64,000 bases of DNA from Burkholderia cepacia GG4 (GTDB lineage Bacteria > Pseudomonadota > Gammaproteobacteria > Burkholderiales > Burkholderiaceae): NCBI RefSeq assembly GCF_000292915.1, contig NC_018513.1, positions 2,542,001 through 2,606,000 of the forward strand. The letters are read 5' to 3'. The first letter of the stretch is position 1. Each line of letters starts with the position of its first letter. Shown here in pieces: positions 1 to 9,800 of the stretch. A program made the position numbers and the translations under genes. The notes below the pieces were generated by a model that saw nothing but the letters and a program-made list of their open reading frames with translations, was not told where the DNA came from and did not search any database.

Positions 1-38
1 AGGCCAAGAAGCGTCGCCGTGAGCTTGGTGGATTTCAT
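1..38 (-). CDS. 5' end of an exported protein gene (truncated by window edge)
   Basis: Only the first twelve or so codons lie inside the window. An ATG at 38 on the minus strand follows a purine-rich GGGGGAG element about 8 bases upstream. The reading MKSTKLTATLLGL is the positively charged, then hydrophobic start of a signal peptide. It begins 18 bases after the stop of the downstream multicopper oxidase subunit, in the same direction, so it is probably the third gene of that operon. The product cannot be named from this fragment. Confidence 0.6.
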   Translation of the reverse strand, partial: MKSTKLTATLLG

Positions 39-56
39 CGCGTTTCTCCCCCACCC

Positions 57-1706
57 CTAATTGGATTCGTCGATCACAAACACCGGAGGATCGACGAGCA
101 TCATCATCATCAATCCGCCGGGAAAGATGTTGTTCGTCGTGATCTCGCGTTCGTTATGCGAGTGCCACATGAATGCGAAGCCCGCTTCCGTCGCCGCCGG
201 GTTCAGGTTCGTGTTGCTGGGCGGCGACGTCCCGGTCGGAGACGTGGCGCGCGTGGTCGCGTCCGGCCCGAGATACGGACTGCCGCCATACCAGAAGCCG
301 TTGGTCAGGATGTTCGAGTCCGGCAGCGTGACCGGCCCGCCGCTGCCGACCTTGCCGAACGGCGCCTTCTCGAGCGCCTTGCCGTGGTCCTGGCACCACT
401 CGTAGTAGTTCGGCGCGTTGCGCGGGGCCGGCGGATTCGACGCGGTCGTGTAGTAGCCGTTCGCGTCCGGGACACACACGGAGCCGTCGCCCGGGTAATG
501 CCCGTAGACGTCCCAGTTCAGGCCCTTGCCGGTCCAGTAGAAGATCCCGTCCATCGTCAGGCCCGGCGTCGTGGTGGTCGTGAACAGCAGCGGGCCGGCC
601 GGCAGCCGCGGGTTCCCCTGGTGAGCCGGGTCAACCGCGCTGAGCAGCAGGTTGCCGTCGCGCGCCAGCACGCGCACGTGATTGCCGTGCTCGTGGAACG
701 GATGCTGCCAGCGGCCCGTGCCGACGATCCGCAGCAGCACCAGTTCGCCCGGATGCATGTGCGGGTTGCCGTTGTACGGCTGGTGCGGATACTGCGGCGC
801 GTAGTTCGGATCCATGTCGTCCGGCATCGAACGGCCATTGACCATGAAATAGGCCGGGTGATAAGGCTCGGTCTCGACGGTCATGCAGCCGGCCTGCTTC
901 AGGCACGATGCATTCGCCGCGACCTGCTGTTCCGCCTGCTGATGGATGCGCGGATCCATTTCGGACAACTGAAAGAGATACTCACGGTCATAGCAGGCTG
1001 CGCTGTTATCAAACGCCGCCGCCGCGTTGCGGAAATCGTGCTGGCCGAACGGCCTGCCGGTGTCCGGGAACGCCATGCAGCCCGCCGTGTTGACCGACGT
1101 GTTCGGCAGCACGATGATCGCGCCGTACATCCCCATCTCGATCTGCAGGTCGCCCTGCGTGCCGCTGTAGTACGTATGCGTGCCCGGCGTCGACGCGACG
1201 AACGTGTAGGTGACCGTCGTGCCGTGCGGCGCCTCCTGCGCCAGCAGTCCGGACACGCCGGAGGTGCCGGTGCAGGTCTTGCCGTCCGGGCTCAGCGTCC
1301 CGGTGCACACGACGAAGCCGGGAAACAGGATCGACGTGTTGCCGGCCGCCACCGGCAGGTTGTTGGTGAGCGTCACGGTGATGGTGTCGCCCTGCCTGAC
1401 GATCAGCGTCGGGCCGGGGATCTGCATCGTCGGACAGGTCGCGCCGGCGATCGCCGCCGGCGAGAATACGGGCGCCGTCGCGCTGGTCGTCGCGCAGCCG
1501 TAACCCCACGAGTAGACGCTCGAGCCGTCGGGCTGCGTGATGCGCGCCTCCTCGGCGGTGAGATTGAAGACCTTGCCGGTGATGCCCGGTGCGGCGGCTA
1601 GCGCGTGCATCGACAGCAACGCGGCGAGCGTCGCGACGCCGACGCGCGCGAGCCGTCCGAGACGGGCGAGCGTCGCGGTCCACGCATGATGAGTGATGTG
1701 TCCCAC
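57..1706 (-). CDS. Secreted multicopper-oxidase-like protein, subunit lacking the type 1 cysteine
   Basis: 549 residues. The GTG at 1706 is chosen because AGGAGA stands 5 bases upstream and a signal peptide follows (hydrophobic residues about 20-38, cleavage near ALAAA); an upstream in-frame ATG at 1784 would add an arginine-rich leader. Cupredoxin folds are suggested at about 45-200 and 300-545. The usual copper motif pair is present only in part: HPFHEH at 335-340 with H343, and WHSH at 514-517 near the C terminus, where ordinary oxidases have HCH with the type 1 cysteine. The first domain has THTYYSGT where WYHSH is expected, so it probably binds no copper. It follows the companion oxidase gene by 65 bases and probably shares its mRNA. 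Likely periplasmic; the substrate is unknown (metal ion or phenolic are options). Confidence 0.78.
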   Translation of the reverse strand: MGHITHHAWTATLARLGRLARVGVATLAALLSMHALAAAPGITGKVFNLTAEEARITQPDGSSVYSWGYGCATTSATAPVFSPAAIAGATCPTMQIPGPTLIVRQGDTITVTLTNNLPVAAGNTSILFPGFVVCTGTLSPDGKTCTGTSGVSGLLAQEAPHGTTVTYTFVASTPGTHTYYSGTQGDLQIEMGMYGAIIVLPNTSVNTAGCMAFPDTGRPFGQHDFRNAAAAFDNSAACYDREYLFQLSEMDPRIHQQAEQQVAANASCLKQAGCMTVETEPYHPAYFMVNGRSMPDDMDPNYAPQYPHQPYNGNPHMHPGELVLLRIVGTGRWQHPFHEHGNHVRVLARDGNLLLSAVDPAHQGNPRLPAGPLLFTTTTTPGLTMDGIFYWTGKGLNWDVYGHYPGDGSVCVPDANGYYTTASNPPAPRNAPNYYEWCQDHGKALEKAPFGKVGSGGPVTLPDSNILTNGFWYGGSPYLGPDATTRATSPTGTSPPSNTNLNPAATEAGFAFMWHSHNEREITTNNIFPGGLMMMMLVDPPVFVIDESN

Positions 1707-1771
1707 GGCTTTTCTCCTAGGGCAGGACTTCCCGGCCGGGCCCGCCCGATGGCGCGGGCGGGCCCCGGTCT

Positions 1772-3355
1772 TCAAAGGGTGCAATGCTTCGTAATCGGAT
1801 CAACCGCGCTGCAGATGTGGACCTCGGTCATCAGGCCGCCGAAGTTCTCCTGATCGTTCGACAGGTGATCGAGGTTCGGCGTGTACAGATAGAAAATCTG
1901 GCCCGAGTGGTATTTCGTCTTGTCGCTGGCGTCGAGAATCAGGTCGAGCGATTCGCCGCCCCCGAGCGTGATCGAGTTCGTGTCGTAGGCCAGGTTGTTG
2001 CCGGCCATGTCGCGCAGCATGCGGGCATTGATCGCGATCACGTGCATCGGGATGCCGAGCGACGCCAGCGTCTGGTATTCGGTCACGTCGAGATCCGAGA
2101 TCCGCAACAGCGCCCGGCCGCCGGCCGGAATGTTGATCAGCGTCGACAGCGGTTGCGACGGATGCATCGAGCTGTCCGATGCGGGTGTCGACATCGCCCC
2201 GTCGGTCACCGTGTCCGGATAGCTGCGGCCGTTCAGCAGGAAGAACTTGTCCTTCATGTCGGTGAACGGCTCCGGATTGAACGTCATGCCGACGAAGTGG
2301 AAGTTCGGATCGAACCCGTGGATCTGGATCGGATACTCGACGTCGTACGCGGTCGAGCCGTCGCCGTCGTTGTACGCGTAGAGCGACAGCGTTTCCGGTG
2401 TGGTCGCCGGAATGTTGGGGTTGGCCGCGCGCACGAGGCCGTTGTTCTGCGGCGGCAGCGGCGTCGTGCACAGAATGTCGTTGCCGCAGCGCGTGCGCAG
2501 GTCCGACTGCTGCGTCACCAGCGCCTCGTACAGCGACACGCCCTTCGGCACCCGGTCCTGGCGCGGCCGTACGTAGACCTGGCCGACCATGCCCATCTGC
2601 AGGTGCTCCGGCGGCGTGATGTGGCAGTGCCAGAAATAGGTGCCCGCATCCGGCGCGAGATAGTAGTACGTGAAGCTCGCGCCGATATTGATCGCGACGG
2701 ACGCATCCGGCACGCCGTCATAGAACGACGACGCGTTCGGATAGCCGTGGAAGTGCACCGTATGCTTCTCGAACAGGTCCGGACGCATGATCATCCCGAC
2801 GTTCGTGAGCGTGAGGAAGAACTCGTCGTCCTCGTCGATCGCCATCAGCGGCGCGGGCTCGTTGCCGTTCATCACGCCGATGTCCATGATCGGGCGGGGA
2901 TCGACGTGGCCGGTCAGCGCGCCGCCGGCATCCGGATCGGGCGCGAGGCCGACCGCGCCGTTGTAGTGCACGTCCGTCCTGGGATCGCCGACGGTGTTGA
3001 ACACCGACGCGAGCTCGGTGCCGGGCAGCCCGGCCTTGATGTCCGCGAGCCCGGACAGCGGGCCGAACGCGAACAGGTAGGTCTGCACGCCGTTGGCCAT
3101 CGTGGCGTAGCCGTCGCCGCCCGAAATCTGCTGGCACTTGATCGCGCCGTTCACGGTGCCGGTCGACGTGGAATTCTGGCCGGTGTAGCTCGGCTTCGTG
3201 TAGGCGGGTTCGCCAACCCCGGGCGCCAGCGCGGTCGGATGGGACGGCGTGGTGGACGGGCACTGGACGCGGAACGACTGGGCGAACGAGGGAACGGCGC
3301 ACATCAGGAGCAACAGTGCCGCCACACTGCTGCAACACGCGCGGGTACTGAACAT
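1772..3355 (-). CDS. Secreted multicopper oxidase, subunit with HCH/type 1 site
   Basis: 527 residues. The start is the ATG at 3355, with GGAGG five bases upstream, followed by a clear signal peptide (hydrophobic 11-25, cleavage near SFAQ). Copper motifs are HFH at 201-203 and FWHCH at 242-245, followed by H251 and M254/M256, the arrangement of trinuclear and type 1 ligands in two-domain oxidases. The C-terminal half (about 300-527) is cupredoxin-like but has no second HxH or HCH pair. The motifs missing here, HxxHxH and a second HxH, occur in the next gene. This suggests that the two proteins form one enzyme. The family oxidises substrates with reduction of oxygen to water; the substrate here is not evident. 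Confidence 0.82.
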   Translation of the reverse strand: MFSTRACCSSVAALLLLMCAVPSFAQSFRVQCPSTTPSHPTALAPGVGEPAYTKPSYTGQNSTSTGTVNGAIKCQQISGGDGYATMANGVQTYLFAFGPLSGLADIKAGLPGTELASVFNTVGDPRTDVHYNGAVGLAPDPDAGGALTGHVDPRPIMDIGVMNGNEPAPLMAIDEDDEFFLTLTNVGMIMRPDLFEKHTVHFHGYPNASSFYDGVPDASVAINIGASFTYYYLAPDAGTYFWHCHITPPEHLQMGMVGQVYVRPRQDRVPKGVSLYEALVTQQSDLRTRCGNDILCTTPLPPQNNGLVRAANPNIPATTPETLSLYAYNDGDGSTAYDVEYPIQIHGFDPNFHFVGMTFNPEPFTDMKDKFFLLNGRSYPDTVTDGAMSTPASDSSMHPSQPLSTLINIPAGGRALLRISDLDVTEYQTLASLGIPMHVIAINARMLRDMAGNNLAYDTNSITLGGGESLDLILDASDKTKYHSGQIFYLYTPNLDHLSNDQENFGGLMTEVHICSAVDPITKHCTL

Positions 3356-3489
3356 ATGACCTCCATCCAAGGGGTCAACCAGCGATACGCACTGGACGTC
3401 ATGCTGTGCTGCGGACGCGGGCCGACGACATCTTCGGATCGACCCGTATCTGGATTCTGCAGATGTGCGCGCCTGGCCGGGATGGGTCA

Positions 3490-3513
3490 CCCCCCTACTT
3501 TTGCGTAGGGGGG
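3490..3513. promoter_or_regulatory. GC-rich inverted repeat upstream of the oxidase operon
   Basis: Perfect 9-base arms CCCCCCTAC / GTAGGGGGG are separated by TTTTGC. It is centred about 146 bases upstream of the oxidase start at 3355. There is no U-run on either side, so a terminator is unlikely. Symmetric CCCCTA/TAGGGG sites are the type bound by NarL/LuxR-family response regulators, but no such gene is nearby. Operator is my best guess. Confidence 0.5.
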
Positions 3514-3773
3514 CTCCGGCACGTGGGGGGCGACAGGCTCGGTACGGACGGACGTGCGATGCCCGAGACGCCCCGCCGGCGCACCGGATGGGTCCGATGC
3601 ACATCGCGCGCGAACCGACGACGTATTGCCGGAATTTTCCCGATAGTCGAAATTAATTAAAATCGCGGGCGGGGCGATGGATCGTGCCGGAAGCGGCAGG
3701 CAGTGCCGGCCCCGGGGCACCGGAGCGGAGGACTTTCGATCGCGGCAAACCAGGCGGTCACCGGATAACGGAC

Positions 3774-3803
3774 AAAAAAAAGCGCCACGGAGACCGTGGC
3801 GCT
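3774..3803 (-). terminator. Rho-independent terminator
   Basis: Perfect 10-base stem with loop TCT on the minus strand, followed by a run of eight T. A second stem (3810-3840) with six T lies just upstream, giving a tandem terminator. On the plus strand the stem is followed by A, so it acts on the minus strand. Confidence 0.75.
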
Positions 3804-3900
3804 AAAAAAGTTCTAGCCATTCCGAGGGCCGTGCTAGAACCTGAGAGACTGCGCGAAACACCGTTGCCGGTTAAACTCTTGAAACGATGTTTCGAAAACG
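3774..3900 (-). ncRNA. Candidate small RNA ending in two hairpins
   Basis: Minus-strand transcription from a promoter-like sequence (3907-3935) would give a roughly 125-nt RNA without an evident reading frame. Its 3' end has two strong hairpins: GTTCTAGC/GCTAGAAC (3833-3840 with 3810-3817) followed by six U, then AGCGCCACGG/CCGTGGCGCT (3794-3803 with 3781-3790) followed by eight U. No protein gene on this strand ends here, since the upstream neighbour (IclR) is on the plus strand. An sRNA, or the 3' end of an antisense transcript, is the simplest explanation. Confidence 0.45.
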
Positions 3901-3906
3901 TGAGAC

Positions 3907-3935
3907 ATTCTTTCCGTTTCCGCCCGACAAGTCAA
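3907..3935 (-). promoter_or_regulatory. Sigma-70-like promoter for the candidate sRNA
   Basis: On the minus strand TTGACT (3935-3930) and AAGAAT (3912-3907) are separated by 17 bases. The predicted start is near 3900, a sensible distance from the tandem terminator at 3774-3840. Confidence 0.4.
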
Positions 3936-4121
3936 GCGGTATTTGCACCGGTTCCTGCAGTTTCCGGCAATGCTCATTTGAGCGTTTTCCTAATAAACCA
4001 AGGGTGAACCCGTAAAATCTCATCCGATGAACGATTCACCCATGGAACATGCATCTTTTGACAATCATCCTACAATACCAACAAAATTGAAATCGAGTTT
4101 CGGAAATAGAGAGAATCCCTC

Positions 4122-4946
4122 GTGTCGACACCTGTAACGCCTCCCGCGCCCCGAGACCGCGAATCGTCGCCCGACGAGATCACCGCGCTCGCGCGCGGCC
4201 TCGCCGTGCTGCGCCGCATCGCGGCCGCCGACGCCCCGGTCAGCAACCGCGAACTGACCGAACTGACGGGCATCCCGAAGCCGACCGTGTCGCGCATCAC
4301 GGCGACGCTCGTCAGCGCCGGCTTCCTGTTCCAGCTACCCGACAGCGAGCGCTTCGTGCTGACCGCGTCGGTGCTGGAACTGAGCCACGGCTTCCTGCGC
4401 AACTTCGACATCCGCGCACGCTCGCGGCCGTTCATGATCGAACTCGCCGAGCGCACGTCGCTGTCGGTGCACCTCGCGGTGCGCGACCGGCTCGACATGG
4501 TCGCGATCGATGTGATCCGGCCGCGTTCGGCCGTGCTCGTCACGCGTCTCGAGATCGGCTCGCGGATGGACATCGCGCGCACGGCGGTCGGCCGCGCGTA
4601 TCTCGCGGCGCTCGAGGACGACGAACGCCGCACGCTGCTCGATGCGCTGCGCGCGACGGCCGGCGACGACTGGCCGCATGTGTCGGCGCGCCTGAACCCG
4701 GCGCTCGACGAAGCGATACGCGCAGGCCACGCGATGGCGATCGGCGAATGGCGCGAAGGACTGAACGCGGTCGCGGCCGGTTTCGTCGGTCCGTCGGGCC
4801 AGCGCTATTCGGTGAACTGCGGCGGCGCGTCCAGCCAGTGCCCGCCCGAATGGCTGCACGAACACGTGGTGCCCGCGCTGCGCGAATGCATCGCGAAAAT
4901 CACCCGAGAGATCGGCGGCGCGCCGGCCCGGCGCAGCGTCATGTAA
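4122..4946 (+). CDS. IclR-family transcriptional regulator
   Basis: 274 residues, starting at a GTG; GAGAG lies about 10 bases upstream. Residues about 20-85 form the winged helix-turn-helix (ALARGLAVLRRIAAAD, then LTGIPKPTVSRITATL), and about 90-265 form the effector-binding domain typical of IclR proteins, which sense small carboxylates or aromatics. The gene stands alone. The efflux operon begins 246 bases downstream on the same strand, and the ligand and targets cannot be read from the sequence. Control of the efflux genes is possible but unproven; IclR proteins more often control catabolic genes. Confidence 0.88.
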   Translation: MSTPVTPPAPRDRESSPDEITALARGLAVLRRIAAADAPVSNRELTELTGIPKPTVSRITATLVSAGFLFQLPDSERFVLTASVLELSHGFLRNFDIRARSRPFMIELAERTSLSVHLAVRDRLDMVAIDVIRPRSAVLVTRLEIGSRMDIARTAVGRAYLAALEDDERRTLLDALRATAGDDWPHVSARLNPALDEAIRAGHAMAIGEWREGLNAVAAGFVGPSGQRYSVNCGGASSQCPPEWLHEHVVPALRECIAKITREIGGAPARRSVM

Positions 4947-4972
4947 TCGCTCCGTCATCGTCCCGTCGCGTT

Positions 4973-5020
4973 CTGTAACGACCGTAACCCGTTGAAAGAT
5001 AGCGCACTGGACTGTAACGG
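4973..5020. promoter_or_regulatory. Repeated YGTAAC elements upstream of the efflux operon
   Basis: YGTAAC occurs three times in the same direction, at about 4974, 4983 and 5013, in the only sizeable gap before the RND operon. The first two are 9 bases apart. Closely spaced direct repeats are typical of OmpR-class response regulators. No two-component genes are in the window. Suggestive only. Confidence 0.3.
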
Positions 5021-5192
5021 GGACGGGACGTAGGATCATGCCCATCGTCGCGCCGCATTCGCGGTGCGCACCGCTCTTTTCCCGCGCGAACCGGGAGGGC
5101 CCGGACCGAGCCGGCCCGCCCGGCACCGTATGCCCACGCGCCGCGCCCCGCCTGTTTTCCGGCACGCCGCGCCGTCTTCCTGACAGAACACG

Positions 5193-6842
5193 ATGGACAA
5201 CCAACAAAAGCCCACGCCCCCTTCGAAGGACCCTGCCTCGCCCGCCGCGCGGCGCCCGCGCCGCACGCTGGCGATCGGGACGCTCGCGGTCGTCGTCATC
5301 GCCACCGTCGTAGCCCTAACGATATTCGCGCCAAACAAGCATCCGCAGTACCTGACTGCACACGTCACGCGCAACGATCTCGAAAACGCAGTACTCGCGA
5401 CTGGTGCGCTGCAGGCGTTCAAGCAGGTCGACGTTGGTGCGCAGGTGTCGGGGCAGTTGAAAACGCTGAAGGCAAAGCTCGGCGACAAGGTCGTCAAGGG
5501 CCAATGGCTCGCCGAAATCGATCCCGTGATTTCCGAGAATGCACTGCGCCAGGCGCGCGCCAGCGAGGAAAGTCTGCGCGCGCAGCAACAATCGACCGCC
5601 GCGCAGCTCACTCAGGCCGAACTCGCATTCCGTCGCCAGCAGGCGATGCTGCCCGACGATGCGACGTCGCGCGAAGCCTTCGAGGCAGCACGTGCGGCGC
5701 TCGACGTACAGCGAGCGGCACTCGCGTCGCTCGCCGCGCAGATCCGCTCTGCGCGCATCCAGATCGAGACCGCGCAGGCCAACGTCGGCTATACACGCAT
5801 CGTCGCGCCGATCGACGGCGAGGTCGTCGCGATCGTCACGCAGGAAGGCCAGATCGTCAAGAAAGGCGACCTGCTCGCGCAGATCGACCCGCGGCCGTAC
5901 CAGGTGGCGCTCGAGAATGCCGAAGGCACGCACGCGCGTGACGAGGCGCTGCTCGCGACCGCCCGCATCGACTTGAAGCGCTACCAGACGCTGCTCGCGC
6001 AAGACTCGATCGCGTCGCAGACGGTCGACACCCAGACGTCGCTCGTCAAGCAATACGAAGGAACGGTGAAGACCGACCAGGCGGCGATCGATTCCGCGAA
6101 GCTGAACCTCACGTACGCGCGCATCACGGCGCCGGTGTCGGGCCGCGTCGGCCTGCGCCAGGTCGACCCCGGCAACTACGTGACGGCGGGCGATTCGGGC
6201 GGGATCGTCGTGATCACGCAACTCCAGCCGATGAGCGTGATCTTCACGACGTCGGAAGACAACCTGCCGCAGATCCTCAAGCAAGTGAACGCGGGCCAGA
6301 AACTGTCGGTCACCGCGTACAACCGCAACAACACGGTGCCGCTCGAGACGGGTTCGCTCGAAACGCTCGACAACCAGATCGACACGAGCACGGGCACGGT
6401 CAAGCTGCGCGCGACGTTCGCCAACCAGGAAGGCCTGCTGTTTCCGAATCAGTTCGTGAACACGCGGCTGCTCGTCGACGTGATGCGCAATGCGACGATC
6501 GTGCCGACGCCCGCCGTGCTGACCGGCTCGATCGGCCAGTTCGTGTACATCGTGAAGCCGGACAACACGGTGACGGTGCGCAAGGTCACGATCGGCCCGG
6601 TCGACGGCGAGCGCACGAGCATCGTCAGCGGCGTCGCCGTCGGCGAACGCGTGGTCACCGACGGCTCCGACCGGCTCCGTGAAGGCTCGACGATCTCGAT
6701 CCCGGCCGACAAGCCGAAAGGCGCGTCGGGCGCGCACGGCGCCGCTGCGACGGCATCGGCCGCGGGCGCATCGGGTGCGACCGCCCACCGCGGCGGCCAC
6801 AAGCACGGCGCGTCGCAGACAGCGGCCCCCGCGGCCCAGTAA
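5193..6842 (+). CDS. mdtA: RND efflux periplasmic adaptor (membrane fusion protein, MdtA-like)
   Basis: 549 residues. After a short proline-rich cytoplasmic tail, one N-terminal membrane segment (about 28-50) anchors it in the inner membrane. The order that follows is typical of HlyD/MdtA adaptors: a lipoyl half (about 75-110), an alpha-helical hairpin rich in A, Q and E (about 115-200), the second lipoyl half with APIDGEVVAI, and a beta-barrel domain. A second hairpin/barrel-like stretch follows TLAQDSIAS (about 265-320). At 549 residues it is longer than MdtA (about 415). The C-terminal tail is A/G/H-rich, with GGHKHG and similar repeats that could bind metal. It is the first gene of the operon; the pump gene starts 15 bases downstream. 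It links the inner-membrane pumps to an outer-membrane channel, which is not encoded here. Confidence 0.88.
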   Translation: MDNQQKPTPPSKDPASPAARRPRRTLAIGTLAVVVIATVVALTIFAPNKHPQYLTAHVTRNDLENAVLATGALQAFKQVDVGAQVSGQLKTLKAKLGDKVVKGQWLAEIDPVISENALRQARASEESLRAQQQSTAAQLTQAELAFRRQQAMLPDDATSREAFEAARAALDVQRAALASLAAQIRSARIQIETAQANVGYTRIVAPIDGEVVAIVTQEGQIVKKGDLLAQIDPRPYQVALENAEGTHARDEALLATARIDLKRYQTLLAQDSIASQTVDTQTSLVKQYEGTVKTDQAAIDSAKLNLTYARITAPVSGRVGLRQVDPGNYVTAGDSGGIVVITQLQPMSVIFTTSEDNLPQILKQVNAGQKLSVTAYNRNNTVPLETGSLETLDNQIDTSTGTVKLRATFANQEGLLFPNQFVNTRLLVDVMRNATIVPTPAVLTGSIGQFVYIVKPDNTVTVRKVTIGPVDGERTSIVSGVAVGERVVTDGSDRLREGSTISIPADKPKGASGAHGAAATASAAGASGATAHRGGHKHGASQTAAPAAQ

Positions 6843-6857
6843 CGCGCGGGCCGCTCG

Positions 6858-9800
6858 ATGAATCCATCCCGCCTCTTCATTCTCCGGCCGGTCGGCACCG
6901 CCCTCCTGATGGCGGCGATCATGCTGGCCGGCCTCGTCGCGCTGCGCTTCCTGCCGCTCGCCGCGCTGCCCGAAGTCGACTACCCGACGATCCAGGTCCA
7001 GACCTTCTATCCGGGCGCGAGCCCGGAGGTGATGACGTCGTCGGTCACCGCGCCGCTCGAACGGCAGTTCGGCCAGATGCCGTCGCTGAACCAGATGTCG
7101 TCGCAAAGCTCGGCCGGCGCATCGGTGATCACGCTGCAGTTCTCGCTCGACCTGCCGCTCGACATCGCCGAACAGGAAGTGCAGGCCGCGATCAACGCGG
7201 CCGGCAACCTGCTGCCGTCCGACCTCCCGGCCCCGCCGATCTACGCGAAGGTCAACCCGGCCGACGCGCCGGTGCTGACGCTCGCCATCACGTCGAAGAC
7301 CCTGCCGCTCACGCAGGTGCAGGACCTGGCCGACACGCGCCTCGCGATGAAGATCTCGCAGATCGCGGGCGTCGGCCTCGTCAGCCTGTCGGGCGGCAAC
7401 CGGCCGGCCGTGCGGATCCAGGCGAACCCGACCGCGCTCGCGCAGTACGGGATGAACCTCGACGACCTGCGCACGACCATCTCGAACCTGAACGTGAACA
7501 CGCCGAAGGGCAACTTCGACGGCCCGACGCGCGCGTACACGATCAACGCGAACGACCAGCTGACGAGCGCCGACCAGTACAACTCCGCGGTCGTCGCCTA
7601 CAAGAGCGGCCGCCCGGTGATGCTGACCGACGTCGCGAAGGTCGTCGCCGGCTCGGAGAACACCAAGCTCGGCGCGTGGGTCAACGCGGAGCCCGCGATC
7701 ATCCTGAACGTGCAGCGCCAGCCGGGCGCGAACGTGATCCAGACCGTCGACGCGATCAAGGCGCAGTTGCCGAAGCTGCAGGAAACGCTGCCCGCCGCGC
7801 TCGACGTGCAGATCGTCACCGACCGCACGACGATGATCCGCGCGGCCGTGCGCGACGTGCAGTTCGAGCTGCTGCTCGCGGTCGGGCTGGTCGTGCTCGT
7901 GATGTACCTGTTCCTCGCGAACATCTACGCGACCATCATCCCGAGCCTGTCGGTGCCGCTGTCGCTGATCGGCACGCTCGCGGTGATGTACATGGCCGGC
8001 TTCTCGCTGAACAACCTGTCGCTGATGGCGCTCACCATCGCGACCGGCTTCGTCGTCGACGATGCGATCGTGATGATCGAGAACATCGCGCGCTACGTCG
8101 AGGAAGGCGATACCGGGCTCGAGGCCGCGCTGAAAGGTTCGAAGCAGATCGGCTTCACGATCATCTCGCTGACGGTGTCGCTGATCGCGGTGCTGATCCC
8201 GCTGCTGTTCATGGGCGACGTGGTCGGCCGGCTGTTCCACGAATTCGCGATCACGCTCGCGGTGACGATCGTGATCTCGGCGGTCGTATCGCTCACGCTC
8301 GTGCCGATGATGTGCGCGAAGCTGCTGCGCCATTCGCCGCCGCCCGAGAGCCACCGCTTCGAGGCGCGCGTGCACCGCGCGATCGACTGGGTGATCGCGC
8401 GCTACGGGGTCGCGCTCGAGTGGGTGCTGAACCGCCAGCGCTCGACGCTCGTCGTCGCGCTGCTGACGCTCGCGCTGACCGCCCTGCTCTACGTCTACGT
8501 GCCGAAGGGCTTCTTCCCCGCGCAGGATACCGGCGTGATCCAGGCGATCACGCAGGCGCCGCAGTCGATCTCCTACGGCGCAATGGCCGAACGCCAGCAG
8601 GCGCTCGCGACCGAGATCCTGAAGGACCCGAACGTCGAGAGCCTGACGTCGTTCATCGGCGTCGACGGCAGCAACATCACGCTGAACAGCGGCCGGATGC
8701 TGATCAACCTGAAGGCGCGCGACGACCGCTCCGAGACGGCCGCGCAGATCATCCGCGACCTGCAGCAGCGCGTCGCGCACGTCACCGGCATCTCGCTGTT
8801 CATGCAGTCGGTGCAGGACCTGACAATCGACTCGACCGTGAGCCCGACGCAGTACCAGTTCATGCTGACGAGCCCGAACCCGGACGAGTTCGCGACCTGG
8901 GTGCCGAAGCTCGTCACGCGGCTGCAGCAGGAGCCGTCGCTCGCCGACGTCGCGACCGACCTGCAGAGCAACGGCCAGTCGGTCTACATCGCGATCGACC
9001 GCGCGAGCGCCGCGCGCTTCGGCATCACGCCGGCGACCGTCGACAACGCGCTGTACGACGCGTTCGGCCAGCGCATCGTATCGACCATCTTCACGCAGTC
9101 GAACCAGTACCGCGTGATTCTCGAGTCGGAGCCGAAGGAGCAGCATTACGCCGAATCGCTGAACGACATCTACCTGCCGTCCGCGGGCGGCGGCCAGGTG
9201 CCGCTGTCGTCGATCGCGTCGTTCCACGAGCGGCCGTCGCCGCTGCTCGTCGCGCACCTGTCGCAGTTCCCGTCGACGACGATCTCGTTCAACCTCGCGC
9301 CGGGCGCGTCGCTCGGCGAAGCGGTGAAGGCGATCGATGCGGCCGAGAAGGACATCGGGCTGCCGACGTCGTTCCAGACGCGCTTCCAGGGTGCGGCGCT
9401 CGCGTTCCAGGCCTCGCTGTCGAACCAGCTGTTCCTGATCCTCGCGGCGGTCGTCACGATGTACATCGTGCTCGGCGTGCTGTACGAGAGCTACATCCAC
9501 CCGATCACGATCCTGTCGACGCTGCCGTCGGCCGGCGTCGGCGCGCTGCTCGCGCTGATGATCACCGGGCACGACCTCGACATCATCGGGATCATCGGCA
9601 TCGTGCTGCTGATCGGCATCGTGAAGAAGAACGCGATCATGATGATCGACTTCGCGCTCGAGGCCGAGCGCGTCGAAGGCAAGCCGCCGCGCGAGGCGAT
9701 CTACCAGGCGTGCCTGCTGCGCTTCCGGCCGATCCTGATGACGACGCTCGCCGCGCTGCTCGGCGCGGTGCCGCTGATGGTCGGCGCCGGCGCGGGCTCC

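Noticed and set aside
3774..3900. Glycine riboswitch suggested by CTCTCAGG in the candidate sRNA
   Set aside because: The paired GGAGAG and the second aptamer parts are missing, and no glycine gene follows.
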